DNA of 27,500 nucleotides, taken from Prorocentrum cordatum. Taxonomy: Eukaryota > Sar > Dinophyceae > Prorocentrales > Prorocentraceae. The position numbers and the translations under genes are program-made. This document shows, piece after piece, positions 27,486 through 27,500 of this stretch. The stretch spans positions 136,436 through 163,935 of the forward strand of contig CAUYUJ010016149.1 in the NCBI GenBank assembly GCA_963575745.1. The letters are read 5' to 3'. Under the pieces are notes generated by a model. The model was given only the letters and a program-made list of their open reading frames with translations. It had not been told where the DNA came from and did no database searches. Positions within the stretch are counted from its first letter, which is position 1; each line of letters starts with the position of its first letter.

Positions 27486-27500
27486 GCTCGCGGCCGCGAG

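Overview
The window looks like nuclear DNA of a dinoflagellate. The assignment rests on four things: degenerate long LINE retroelements with a domain layout I associate with this group, a relict of the dinoflagellate trans-spliced leader (16 of 21 positions) just upstream of the only intact gene, a long intronless GC3-rich gene for a secreted TSP1/vWA protein, and very dense satellite DNA. The genus cannot be fixed from this sequence. The high GC suggests something Prorocentrum-like, but a Suessiales species is not excluded.

Layout. (1) 1-760, minus strand: a decayed reverse transcriptase fragment running off the left edge. (2) About 895-14130, plus strand: one large broken LINE. It has a CpG-rich leader with a hairpin-bearing repeat (986-1095), an ORF1 remnant (1255-3156), and an ORF2 remnant that can be followed through RNase H (3330-4056), EEP endonuclease (4177-4941), reverse transcriptase (5483-7647) and C2H2 zinc fingers (7648-8253). 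After a 3.3 kb block of satellites there follows a terminal domain with cytosine-methyltransferase-like motifs (12030-13325). The hairpin-bearing repeat of the leader recurs twice as a 353-bp tandem repeat after ORF2. Frameshifts, stops and lost catalytic residues show that this copy is dead. (3) About 8590-11935: the satellite block inside the LINE, made of a 54-bp minisatellite, GAGGCT arrays with a higher-order period, a purine trinucleotide tract and a 73-bp tandem repeat. The two halves start with the same short module. (4) 14.1-19.1 kb: GC-rich DNA with no recognised gene, one acidic GAT-repeat frame and several short duplications and palindromes. (5) 19.5-21.14 kb: a 168-bp duplication, a 90-101 bp minisatellite, then more than 800 bp of TATATG/TATG microsatellite. 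(6) 21.2-24.1 kb: a diverged array with a unit of roughly 370 bp carrying a recurrent hairpin with a 12-nt stem and 12-nt loop. (7) 24167-24212: a perfect 46-bp palindrome. (8) 24490-27485: relict spliced leader followed by a complete 962-residue CDS with signal peptide, coiled coils, TSP1 repeats and a vWA domain with a full MIDAS.

The CDS at the right end is the only gene I consider likely to be functional. Everything else is transposon remains and satellite DNA. No operons, rRNA, tRNA or CRISPR arrays were seen. Domain names are motif-based readings made without database searches.
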